A DNA stretch of 64,000 nt from Platanthera guangdongensis (Eukaryota > Streptophyta > Magnoliopsida > Asparagales > Orchidaceae). The DNA is taken from positions 65,666,482 through 65,730,481 of the forward strand of contig CM077153.1 in the NCBI GenBank assembly GCA_039583875.1. The letters run 5' to 3'. The notes below the pieces were generated by a model. That model saw only the letters and a list, made by a program, of their open reading frames with translations, had not been told where the DNA came from and ran no database searches. Position numbers and translations under genes: made by a program. The stretch's first letter is position 1, and the number at the start of each line of letters is the position of its first letter. Shown piece by piece: positions 23,515 to 32,317 of this stretch.

Positions 23515-25554
23515 ATGGGATCTTCAGAGAATCACAAGGAATTGGGTTCAATGAAACTGCCCATATGCAGAAAAGAGATATTTGGAATCTGGAAAGAAAG
23601 GGTAAGGCTGTTCATGGAGGCCTCTGACCCTAGGATCTACATCACAGTCAAGGAAGGGCCTTATGTGCCCATGAAGATTTCAGTCTTGGATGCTACACAG
23701 AGAACTCCAAAGGATTTTTCTGAGATGACCAAGGATGAGATTGTCCTAGCTACAATGGACAAAAGGGCACAGAACATCATAGTTAGTGCAATTGATGATG
23801 CCACCTTCCAGAACCTTATTCACTGTAAAACAGCAAAAGAAATGTGGGATACCCTCATTGTCTACATGGAAGGTTCTGAAGAAGTAAGACAAGATAGGAA
23901 ATCCTTGCTTAATCAAGAATATGAGAGCTTTAGGCAAGGAAGAGGAGATAGCATCACTGAATGCTACAAAAAGTTCTACAGAATTGTTAATGAACTCATG
24001 TCCTATGGAAGGGAGTTCACAAACTATGAATTGAATGATAAGTTCTTGAGGTCCCTAACCAAAGATTGGGACACTAAGATCTGTGCCATCAGAGAAATGG
24101 CAAAGTTGGGAGAAATTCCTCCTCCCACACTGTTTGGCAAGTTGTTATCTTATGAGATGCAATTGTCAGTAAGAAAAGAGGAGGAAAAGTCAACAAGGAC
24201 TGAACACAGGGAAAGGACTGTTGCCTTTAAGTCAGAAGTACCTAGAAAGAACAGGACTAAGTCATCAACTCCTCCTCCAGAGGTAGTTGAATCAGATTCT
24301 GATGAGTCTGTTAGCACTAAATCTACAAGCAGTGAAAGTGATGAAGACTTTGCTGCATTTACCAGACATTTTCAGAAATTCCTGAAGAAGAAACAGTGGA
24401 AGTCCAGACCTTCTTTTTCAAAAGGGAAAGAAGTTCAGTATCAGGAGAAGAAGCCTTCAAAGAAGGACAAGCAAAGGACAAAGACTAGCAAGGCAACTGG
24501 GTCTAAGATTGTGTGTTACTGCTGCAACAGACAGGGTCATGTAATTGCAGATTGTCCTGAAAGAAGGAAAGAATCCAGTGGCAAAAAGAAGACTCACTTC
24601 AAAGGAAAGAAGGAGAAGTCCTTTGTTGCAAAGAATGAGAAGACTCTTTCAGATATTTCTTCTTCAGACACTGAGACAGATGCTGAAGCCTATATAGGGC
24701 TATTTGCTGAAGAAGAAGAAGAGTTTATGCATATCATGGAATCAATCTATGAACAAGAAGAGGTTCAGTGCCAAGGACTAATGGCATTGACTGAAAGTAC
24801 CAAAATCCTGGAGCAGCCAGGACCTAGTCAGGTACAAAGTCCAACTCCAAGTTCTGATTCCAGTTCTAGTTCAGAGTCAGAATCATCTTCATCAAGTGAT
24901 GGAAGTGATTCTGAATCTGAGGGAGATATTCATCAGCTCTTAGATGAATACCAAGTACTGTTGCAAGCCTATAAGAAAAGCAAGATCCTAGCCAAAAGTC
25001 AGGCAAAGGAGATTGCTGATCTCAAGGCAGCTGCAACAGATTTTGAGAAGGAGTATGATCAAAAACTGAATGAAGTAGCCAGGCTGAAACACATTACTGT
25101 GATTCAGATGGGTACTATTACATTTAAAAATGATCAAATTAAGTTGCTGGAGATCAATCTCCAGAAGGAGAAAGAGCTAGTTGCTAGGTTTTCAAAACCT
25201 AAATCAGTGCTACCCTTGATTGATGAATTTGTTCATCATAAAGGAAAGGCTGGATTGGGTTTTGTTAAGCCTGTGAGGACTGTTCAGGATCAGTCCAAGT
25301 CCAAGGGCAAAGCCCCAACATTCAACAAGGCTGCTGTGGTCAAGACAGCAAAGGTTGTACCTAAGCAAAGGTACAACAAGTTTGAATGCTGGTGTTGTGG
25401 CAAGGTTGGCCACTTTGCCTTGGATTGTTGGCACAATGCCAGTGCCAAGTTGAGTAACAAGTTACCTGTTGGAAAGCCAGCAGGTAGCTATGTCAAATTG
25501 CAAACTAACAATCACCAAGGACCCAAGTTTACTTTGGGTTCTAAGGTTCATTAA
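23515..25554 (+). CDS. gag: Gag polyprotein of element B (679 aa)
   Basis: The ATG at 23515 is the first after the primer site and opens an unbroken frame. Residues 1-230 resemble the copia Gag (UBN2) fold, with MEASDPRIYITVKEGPYVP near 33-51. A first CX2CX4HX4C knuckle is at residues 334-347 (CYCCNRQGHVIADC). Acidic and Ser-rich segments follow (about 380-480), then a coiled coil (about 485-560). A second knuckle is at residues 625-638 (CWCCGKVGHFALDC). Two knuckles flanking a coiled coil is unusual next to the single knuckle of most copia Gags; the same layout is in A. Gag would package element RNA in cytoplasmic particles. The frame ends in TAA at 25552-25554, and pol follows in the same frame. 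Confidence 0.95.
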   Translation: MGSSENHKELGSMKLPICRKEIFGIWKERVRLFMEASDPRIYITVKEGPYVPMKISVLDATQRTPKDFSEMTKDEIVLATMDKRAQNIIVSAIDDATFQNLIHCKTAKEMWDTLIVYMEGSEEVRQDRKSLLNQEYESFRQGRGDSITECYKKFYRIVNELMSYGREFTNYELNDKFLRSLTKDWDTKICAIREMAKLGEIPPPTLFGKLLSYEMQLSVRKEEEKSTRTEHRERTVAFKSEVPRKNRTKSSTPPPEVVESDSDESVSTKSTSSESDEDFAAFTRHFQKFLKKKQWKSRPSFSKGKEVQYQEKKPSKKDKQRTKTSKATGSKIVCYCCNRQGHVIADCPERRKESSGKKKTHFKGKKEKSFVAKNEKTLSDISSSDTETDAEAYIGLFAEEEEEFMHIMESIYEQEEVQCQGLMALTESTKILEQPGPSQVQSPTPSSDSSSSSESESSSSSDGSDSESEGDIHQLLDEYQVLLQAYKKSKILAKSQAKEIADLKAAATDFEKEYDQKLNEVARLKHITVIQMGTITFKNDQIKLLEINLQKEKELVARFSKPKSVLPLIDEFVHHKGKAGLGFVKPVRTVQDQSKSKGKAPTFNKAAVVKTAKVVPKQRYNKFECWCCGKVGHFALDCWHNASAKLSNKLPVGKPAGSYVKLQTNNHQGPKFTLGSKVH

Positions 25555-25567
25555 TTTGTTTTGCAGG
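25552..25567 (+). promoter_or_regulatory. Gag-pol junction: in-frame UAA followed by a pyrimidine-rich CAG
   Basis: The stop is followed by TTTGTTTTGCAG and then pol, with no change of frame. Element A has TAA at 8050-8052 followed by ATTCTTATTTTACAG, also in frame. The conserved stop between two diverged copies suggests it is part of the design. Candidate mechanisms are stop read-through, or splicing that uses TTTTGCAG as an acceptor so that pol is made from a spliced RNA. Confidence 0.6.
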
Positions 25568-26751
25568 TGAATCCAAGTGACCATACCCCTACATGGTACT
25601 TGGATAGTGGTTGTTCCAGACACATGACTGGAACTAGGGGACTACTGAAGGACTATATCCCAATCAAAAATGGTCCAAAGGTGACCTTTGGTGGTTCTGA
25701 AAAAGGAATCATCAAAGGGTTTGGTAACATTTCTTCTAACCTTGTTACCATTACTCAAGTGGCTTATGTTAAAGGTTTGAAACACAACCTCATTAGTATA
25801 AGTCAATTAAGTGATGTAGGGTATGACATCTCATTTGTTCAAAATGGTTGTCATATCAAGAGGTCAAGTGATCAAGAGATCATTTTGACTGGATATAGAA
25901 AGAGAAATGTCTACTGCTTAGACATTATGGTTGAGAACAATTGTTCTCCAGTCTGTCTTGTAGCTAATGAGACAGTCTCTCAATGTGTCAAATGGCACAA
26001 GAGGCTTGCTCATCTTAATTACAAGACTATTGGCAAACTCTTTAGTAAAGAGTTAGTGAGGAATGGTCCTCAAGTTAAGTGTGTCAAAGATGGCATTTGC
26101 TCAGCTTGTCAAAAGGGCAAGCAGACTAAATCCACCTTTAGAAGCTTAGACAACAAAGATGCTGTGAGGTGTTTATACCTCTTGCATATGGATCTATTTG
26201 GTCCAATGCCAGTTCACAGCTTAGGTAGGAAGGTCTACACCTTTGTAGTTGTTGATGACTACTCAAGGTTTTCCTGGGTGTTCTTCTTAAAGCAGAAATC
26301 TGAAACACCTAGTGTCTTCTATAGTTTTGTTAAGCAAATTCAGAATGAATTGAACTGTACAGTGGTCAAAATTAGAAGTGACCATGGTACTGAGTTTCAG
26401 TCTGAAAGCATGACAAAGCTGTGTGAAGACTATGGGATATTTCAAGAATTCTCTTCACCTAGAACACCTCAGCAAAATGGCATTGCTGAAAGGAAAAATA
26501 GGACCTTGATAGAGGCTGGTAGAACCCTATTAAGTGATTCATCACTGCCAGAATATTTCTGGGCTGAAGCAGTAAACACTGCATGCCATGTGATAAATAG
26601 GGCTACCATCACTAAAAGGTTAAACAAGACCCCCTATGAAGTAGTGAAAGGCAGGAAACCAAATCTGTCCTATTTTAGGATCTTTGGTTGTAAATGCTTC
26701 ATACTTAACAATGGGAAGTCTTACTTAACTAAGTTTGCTGCCAAGTACTAA
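25561..26751 (+). CDS. pol: Pol of element B, part 1: protease and integrase
   Basis: Same frame as gag, directly after its stop; the listed start is a TTG and not a real initiation codon. Order: aspartic protease (WYLDSG, Asp codon 25603-25605), GAG-pre-integrase zinc region (WHKRLAHL near 25993, C..C near 26100), integrase core with MDLFGP, VDDYSRF, RSDHGTEFQ and TPQQNGIAERKN carrying the Asp, Asp and Glu catalytic residues. Protease cleaves the polyprotein; integrase inserts the cDNA. A TAA at 26749-26751 breaks the frame just before the conserved FVGYS block. Element A reads through this point with sense codons, so the stop is probably a recent inactivating mutation. Confidence 0.93.
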   Translation: MQVNPSDHTPTWYLDSGCSRHMTGTRGLLKDYIPIKNGPKVTFGGSEKGIIKGFGNISSNLVTITQVAYVKGLKHNLISISQLSDVGYDISFVQNGCHIKRSSDQEIILTGYRKRNVYCLDIMVENNCSPVCLVANETVSQCVKWHKRLAHLNYKTIGKLFSKELVRNGPQVKCVKDGICSACQKGKQTKSTFRSLDNKDAVRCLYLLHMDLFGPMPVHSLGRKVYTFVVVDDYSRFSWVFFLKQKSETPSVFYSFVKQIQNELNCTVVKIRSDHGTEFQSESMTKLCEDYGIFQEFSSPRTPQQNGIAERKNRTLIEAGRTLLSDSSLPEYFWAEAVNTACHVINRATITKRLNKTPYEVVKGRKPNLSYFRIFGCKCFILNNGKSYLTKFAAKY

Positions 26752-26757
26752 GAGGGA

Positions 26758-28728
26758 GTGTTTGTTGGGTACAGCAATAATAGTAAGGCTTATAGAGTCT
26801 ACAACTTGACTACACAAGTTGTAGAGGAATCTGTGCATGTAGTTTTTGATGAGTCACAACTAATTAACAATGAGTTGTCTAGTAGTGTGTGCAGCCCCAC
26901 AGGTCTTACTAAGAAGATGGACCAGCTAACCATAGAATATGTACCTGCTGCAAGACAGCAAGTAGAAGAAGATGGCTTATGTCCAGGGGGAGAACTACAT
27001 GTACCAGGAGCTGTAGAAGTACAAGGAACTCAGCTTGATGAAGATGCTGAAGAAGTTCAACCAGAAGTAAGGATGCCTCAAGCCAACAGGCATCTAAGGG
27101 ATCATCCAGTAGAGCTGATCATTGGAGATCCAAGACAAGGTGTTCAGACTAGAAGCAGAAATCAGAATGCTGTAGTATATTCAAGTTTTCTGTCTCAAAT
27201 AGAACCAAAGAAATTTGAAGAAGCTATACAAGATCCACAGTGGACTGAAGCAATGCAGGAGGAGCTTAATCAGTTCAAAAGGTGTAAGGTTTGGGATCTG
27301 GTTCCTAAGCCTAAAGATCACAATGTGATAGGAACAAAGTGGATCTACAGGAACAAGTTAGATGAACAAGGTGTCATCATTAAGAATAAGGCAAGACTGG
27401 TTGCAAAAGGATATAGGCAAGAAGAAGGTATTGATTTTGATCAAACCTTTGCTCCAGTAGCCAGACTGGAAGCCATAAGGATGTTCATGGCCTATGCAAC
27501 CTACCAAGGATTCAAAGTATACCAAATGGATGTGAAGTCAGCATTCCTTAATGGTAATTTAAAAGAAGAAGTATATGTGGAGCAGCCTTCAGGTTTTGTT
27601 GATTCTACTCTTCCACATTATGTCTATAGACTTAGGAAAGCATTGTATGGGTTAAAGCAAGCTCCTAGAGCTTGGTATGAAACCCTATCTAGTTTCCTCA
27701 TTGAGAACAAGTTCACAAGGGGGAAAATAGATAAGACTCTATTCCTTAGGGAATCTAGAGGCAAAGTAATACTTGTCCAAATATATGTAGATGACATTAT
27801 ATTTGGGTCTACTGAAAGTAGCCTTTGCAAAAAGTTTGTAAAGCTTATGCAAAGTCAATTTGAGATGAGTAGTATGGGAGAGCTGAAGTTTTTCTTGGGT
27901 CTCCAAGTTAAACAGACTGAAAGTGGCTTGTCCATATGTCAGTCAAAGTTCACCCTGGAACTCATAAGGAAATATGGTATGGATTCATCCAGTACCATGA
28001 AGACTCCTATGGGGTCAAGTATGTCTCTAAGCAAGGATGATGCAGGGAAACCTGTAGATGAAACCTTGTATAGAGGGATAGTTGGCTCTCTTCTATACTT
28101 GACTGCAAGTAGGCCTGACATTATGTATGCTACATGTGTTTGTGCCAGGTATCAAGCATGCCCCAAAGAGTCTCACTTGACTGCAGTCAAGAGAATATTG
28201 AGATATCTAAAGGGCACACCTTATCTAGGCCTCTGGTACCCTAGGAATGGAGATTTTGATCTAACAGGCTATTCAGATGCAGACTTTGCAGGATGCAAAG
28301 AAGATAGAAAGAGCACAACTGGATCCTGTCAATTCCTAGGTGGAAGACTCATTTCATGGAGTAGTAAGAAGCAAACCAGTGTGGCCATCTCCACAGCTGA
28401 GTCAGAATATGTAGCTGCAGGAAGTTGCTGTGCTCAACTTCTGTGGATTCAACATCAGCTAGAAGACTATGGATGTCAGGTAAGTAGAACTCCACTTTAT
28501 TGTGATTCTACTAGTGCTATTTCAATAGCTAACAACCCTGTATCACATAGTAGAACTAAACATATTGAGATTAAATATCACTTTCTTAGGGAGCATGTAG
28601 AAAGAAATGATATTGCACTTGAATATGTTAGAACTGATAATCAGATAGCTGATATGTTCACTAAGCCCTTAGATGAAGCTAAGTTTAATAGGTTCAAAAT
28701 TGAACTAGGTATGATAAACTTAGATTAA
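26758..28728 (+). CDS. pol: Pol of element B, part 2: reverse transcriptase and RNase H
   Basis: Continues the frame after the TAA at 26749. It begins with the integrase tail ([15 protein letters not shown]) and a variable linker. The RT follows: [52 protein letters not shown] and the catalytic YVDDIIFG (Asp codons 27790-27795). RNase H comes last: [43 protein letters not shown], with the [13 protein letters not shown] tail. It ends in TAA at 28726-28728. RT and RNase H copy the RNA into DNA inside the particle. All key residues are present, so only the upstream stop seems to disable the copy. Confidence 0.95.
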   Translation: MFVGYSNNSKAYRVYNLTTQVVEESVHVVFDESQLINNELSSSVCSPTGLTKKMDQLTIEYVPAARQQVEEDGLCPGGELHVPGAVEVQGTQLDEDAEEVQPEVRMPQANRHLRDHPVELIIGDPRQGVQTRSRNQNAVVYSSFLSQIEPKKFEEAIQDPQWTEAMQEELNQFKRCKVWDLVPKPKDHNVIGTKWIYRNKLDEQGVIIKNKARLVAKGYRQEEGIDFDQTFAPVARLEAIRMFMAYATYQGFKVYQMDVKSAFLNGNLKEEVYVEQPSGFVDSTLPHYVYRLRKALYGLKQAPRAWYETLSSFLIENKFTRGKIDKTLFLRESRGKVILVQIYVDDIIFGSTESSLCKKFVKLMQSQFEMSSMGELKFFLGLQVKQTESGLSICQSKFTLELIRKYGMDSSSTMKTPMGSSMSLSKDDAGKPVDETLYRGIVGSLLYLTASRPDIMYATCVCARYQACPKESHLTAVKRILRYLKGTPYLGLWYPRNGDFDLTGYSDADFAGCKEDRKSTTGSCQFLGGRLISWSSKKQTSVAISTAESEYVAAGSCCAQLLWIQHQLEDYGCQVSRTPLYCDSTSAISIANNPVSHSRTKHIEIKYHFLREHVERNDIALEYVRTDNQIADMFTKPLDEAKFNRFKIELGMINLD

Positions 28729-29242
28729 GTATACAGAACAAAAATTGGCTAAGTAAAAAGGTGTCGACACATAGACAAGTCTATGTCGACACAGAATAGT
28801 AAGTGTCGACACTTCAGGAAAATGGTGTCGACACATCTAGGAAGTTAGTGTCGACACTTCAGAATGTTAGTGTCGACACATGTCGAGTAGGTGTCGACAC
28901 ATCCAATGTAGTGTCGACACTTAAGTTTTACTCAGAATTTTTCTAAGTAAAGTCTCGACTACATGTCGAGTAGTGTGGTGTCGACACTTAACCAAGTGTC
29001 GACACATAAAATCTGTTGACTAAATTTATGTCGACACATGAGTGTCGAGACATTATAAGTCAGTGTCGACACTTAATGTCAGTGTCGACACATGTTTAGC
29101 TCACTATCCCGCCTGTTCATCTTCAAAACTCAACAGGTATAAATAGAGTTCTGTTTGTGTTTGTCGACACGCTTTCAGAGTTTCGAGACTAAACTCCTGT
29201 GTCGACATTTCTCTTCTCCAAAGACTAATTCTCAAAACCCTA
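28729..29242 (+). promoter_or_regulatory. LTR-like promoter module between pol and ORF3 of B
   Basis: 514 bases without a gene. From 28761 to about 29095 there are about eleven exact GTGTCGACAC copies and variants, the same word as in the U3. They are followed by TATAAATA at 29138-29145, 98 bases before the ORF3 ATG. Array, TATA box and coding start thus repeat the order of the LTR promoter. A separate transcript for ORF3 is the simplest reading, which is inference. The array cannot be a plain copy of the LTR because the bases between the motifs differ. Confidence 0.8.
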
Positions 29243-32023
29243 ATGGCTCCCAAGCTGGAAGAGAACGTAAACGAAGGCTATGAGCTCGTGCGAGGTGCAT
29301 TCGACGACGGAGATCGTGAAATCAAATCAGTAATAACCCTAGTCAGCAATTCAGGATTGGAGTTCTTGGTTTCAGAACCAACCAAGATATGGAAGAAAGA
29401 GGTGCTTGAATTTCTTACTGGAGCGTCTGTAGATGACTCAGGCTACAGAATTAAGTCAAGGGTGCATGGCACCAAGGTCAAAGTATCACCCAAAAGTCTG
29501 CGAAAGGTACTTCAGCTACCTAAAGTTCAGGAAGAAGAGGAAGTCACAACATCAAAGACCAAAGATGCTTTGGACTGGTGCGGTCTTGATCCTAAGATGA
29601 AAATAGGATCAGTTTTCAACAGGAAGGGGATGAACAATCAAGGCAAATTCCTGTCTGAAGTTGTAGGCAAGGTTATTCTAAGCAAACCAGGAGGGCATGA
29701 CAGGGTGTCAGCCTCTATGTTCAGTATCATGACCAGAATCATCTTCAATCTTAAGACAGACTGGTCTATGATTGTATTTGAGAAAGTAAAAGAAAGTCTG
29801 AAGAAGCCCAATCTGGGCAGGATACTAAGTCTCTACCTGGCTGGATCAATTCCAGAGGTAATGAGCTCTGCTGCAGGAACAAAAATCAATCACATGAGGA
29901 GAATGGACTCAAGAATATTCTCTAGATGGGAAAGGGTGCTGGTGTCAAAGGAATTGACCACCCCTGAAAAGCAAGCTTCTAAGAAAGACTCTCCTCCCAG
30001 GAAGAAGAGGAAGACTGCTGCTGTGCCTCAAGAGTCATCCAGCAGCTCAGGCAGTGAAGAACATGTGGTCTTCACTCCTGATAGTCCAATGGATAAGGCT
30101 GCAGAGAAGACACCTGCTCCTCAAGAGTCAGCTAACATCCAGGGGGAGCTTCCAGGTGTAGCAGAACCATCTACACTGGAGAGTGAGCAAGCCACCCTCC
30201 TCATTCAAGAGGTACTTGTTGACCTTAATACTTTGAATTTTTCTATAATAAATTCTGATTTGTCTGATGATCATCAGCAAAATCAGCCAGCAACTCAAGA
30301 ACCAGATGTTGTTCTCCAAGACACATCTGTTGTAGCTGATGAAACCAGAACATCTCCTGCACAGTCTCCAGCAGAATATACAATGGAAGACCTATTTTTG
30401 AATTTAGATCAGGATGATTTTGATATGGAAAAGAATGCTGCTGATGCAGTGAAGGATGCTGCTGCTGAGGGGGAGAATTTGGATATTCTAGTAGAGCCTA
30501 TAAGGCTAGATACTGAGAAGGCACAAGATGTGCACACTGAAAAACCATCCAGCCCTAAGGATATGGTGGATATTGCCAGTACATCAGAATCTGAAGATGA
30601 TGAAGCTGAGCAAGCTAAGAAAAAGAAGTTCTTTGTTTTCAAAAGAAGGAGCCAGAGCTACAAGAAGGCTCTCCAAACTGTTGCACAACATTCCTTAGTT
30701 CAACAACCTCCATCCACTGATTACAGTGCTCTACTGCTTGCCATGCAAATCAAGATGGATGAACAAAGGAAGGCTTTAGAAACTTATGTTGATGAAGGGC
30801 ACAAGGCACTACAATCTGATCTGGGACAGGAAATCAAGTCAATAAGGTTTGAAATGAACCTTAATAAAAAGGAAATGACTGATTGTTTTACAAAGGGTGC
30901 TCATGCAGTGGTCTATCTGGCTAAACATCAAGAAACAATCAAAGAGAAAGTAGACGATATAGCACTAAAGCAAGGCTATGTGCTGGAGAATCAACTCAGG
31001 ATGAATGATAACTTGACTGCATCTCACAATGCAATAGTCACTGAACTCAAGAAAAAGTCTGATGAACCATCAACCTCCTCTGCTGCTGCCAAAGCTGCTT
31101 TTGATAAACTCTTTCAAGCTGAACTAACTGCTATCAAGACTGCCATCAAGGACTCCCAGAAGGTCATTTCTGAACAGCTTACCAAGCTAAGACCTTTCTT
31201 TAAAGAGGGCATAAGATATTTGGACAGCCAAATAAGGTTCCAGAAAGATGATGTGAGAGATCATGTAGCCCAAGAAGTCATAAAGGGGGAGAGAGTGTTA
31301 GTCAAGGCCAGTTCTGAGCATGCCAAATGGATTTCAAATTCAATCAGGGCTACACTTGGATATCCTCCCCTGTGTGATGACAATGAAGTAGCTGAATCTG
31401 GTATTCAAGGAACATATCTTGGAGGTGAGCAACAGGCAGTGGCTGATGTAATCTATCCACCTCCAGATTTTGAAATGATTCATGCAGATATAAGCACAAT
31501 GTATAGTCCAACTGCTGGTAAGCCTAATATTATTCTGGAAAAGGTTGTTCAACCTATCACAGCTGCTATGCAAGAGGCTTTGGACAAAGAAGAAGAGACT
31601 AGGCTATCAAAGAAGAAGTTCAGGGAACTTGCTGAACAAAAACCTGATTTTGAACAGTGGAGCCCTACTTCTAGGAACATCATTCTCACTGCATGGAAAG
31701 CAGCCAAGGACAATGCCCATGAGAGGAACAAGTGGTTCTCAGAGGCTGAATGGAGGAAACATGAGAGTAGGCAGGAAGCAATTGTCCAATATAGAAGAAA
31801 GGCTAAGTTAGGAAAGCTACCTCCTACAGCTGTGGAGCCTAGCAAGTACTTTCCTAAGCCCTATCATTATTTTGAAAGGCAAAAGATCAAGGCTGAAGAA
31901 CAGAAGAAGAAGGACTCCAAAGGGAAGAAGCCTGCTGAAGCTGAGCCTGCTGCTGCTGCTGCTGTGAAAGCCAAAGTGCAAGCTGGAAAAGGCATAGTCA
32001 TTAAAGAACCAGAGCAGAATTAG
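29243..32023 (+). CDS. ORF3 of element B (926 aa), Sirevirus 3' ORF of unknown function
   Basis: The ATG at 29243 is the first after the TATA box, and the frame is open for 926 codons. Residues 1-230 form a likely globular domain (GYELVRGAF, VLEFLTGASVDDSGYRIKS, HGTKVKVSPKSLRKVLQLP, NHMRRMDSRIFSRW). I believe it belongs with the plant-retroelement ORF families annotated as putative plant transposon protein or retrotransposon ORF-1. A basic patch (PPRKKRKTA) is near 253, then an acidic, Ser/Asp-rich middle. A second basic patch (KKKKFFVFKRRSQSYKKA) is near 467-484, then long helical, coiled-coil-like segments (about 510-700). I see no signal peptide or membrane segment of usual length, so the label envelope-like, often used for ORFs in this position, has no support here. 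Two basic patches suggest a nuclear role. Element A keeps the same architecture. Confidence 0.9.
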   Translation: MAPKLEENVNEGYELVRGAFDDGDREIKSVITLVSNSGLEFLVSEPTKIWKKEVLEFLTGASVDDSGYRIKSRVHGTKVKVSPKSLRKVLQLPKVQEEEEVTTSKTKDALDWCGLDPKMKIGSVFNRKGMNNQGKFLSEVVGKVILSKPGGHDRVSASMFSIMTRIIFNLKTDWSMIVFEKVKESLKKPNLGRILSLYLAGSIPEVMSSAAGTKINHMRRMDSRIFSRWERVLVSKELTTPEKQASKKDSPPRKKRKTAAVPQESSSSSGSEEHVVFTPDSPMDKAAEKTPAPQESANIQGELPGVAEPSTLESEQATLLIQEVLVDLNTLNFSIINSDLSDDHQQNQPATQEPDVVLQDTSVVADETRTSPAQSPAEYTMEDLFLNLDQDDFDMEKNAADAVKDAAAEGENLDILVEPIRLDTEKAQDVHTEKPSSPKDMVDIASTSESEDDEAEQAKKKKFFVFKRRSQSYKKALQTVAQHSLVQQPPSTDYSALLLAMQIKMDEQRKALETYVDEGHKALQSDLGQEIKSIRFEMNLNKKEMTDCFTKGAHAVVYLAKHQETIKEKVDDIALKQGYVLENQLRMNDNLTASHNAIVTELKKKSDEPSTSSAAAKAAFDKLFQAELTAIKTAIKDSQKVISEQLTKLRPFFKEGIRYLDSQIRFQKDDVRDHVAQEVIKGERVLVKASSEHAKWISNSIRATLGYPPLCDDNEVAESGIQGTYLGGEQQAVADVIYPPPDFEMIHADISTMYSPTAGKPNIILEKVVQPITAAMQEALDKEEETRLSKKKFRELAEQKPDFEQWSPTSRNIILTAWKAAKDNAHERNKWFSEAEWRKHESRQEAIVQYRRKAKLGKLPPTAVEPSKYFPKPYHYFERQKIKAEEQKKKDSKGKKPAEAEPAAAAAVKAKVQAGKGIVIKEPEQN

Positions 32024-32317
32024 ACTAAGATTAAAACTGAAGAATGTTGTAATCAAACATTTTGTGTAAATCATTGAAAGTGTATTAACAACAATGTATG
32101 AACAATTTTTGATAAATATATATTTCATGATTGTTCAGTAGAATGTGTCTAATTCTTGTTTGTTCTGTAATGCTGAATGAGTATACATGTGTGCTTTATT
32201 ACATGTTTAAGTTTAACTCTGTTGTCATACATCTGTTTTACTTCATTTTATAATTTTTAATTATGAGTGATGTATATCATTGACTAAGGGTTATGACTTC
32301 TCCAAATAGGGGGAGAT
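32024..32317 (+). other. 3' untranslated stretch and polypurine tract of B
   Basis: AT-rich, no gene. It ends in CCAAATAGGGGGAGAT (about 32302-32317) directly before the 3' LTR. A has the same CCAAATAGGGGGAGAT at 59953-59968. This purine run would prime plus-strand DNA synthesis. Confidence 0.9.

Noticed and set aside
29243..32023. Envelope protein label for ORF3
   Set aside because: Position suits the term used for Sirevirus third ORFs, but I find no signal peptide, no membrane-length hydrophobic run and no cleavage-site pattern.
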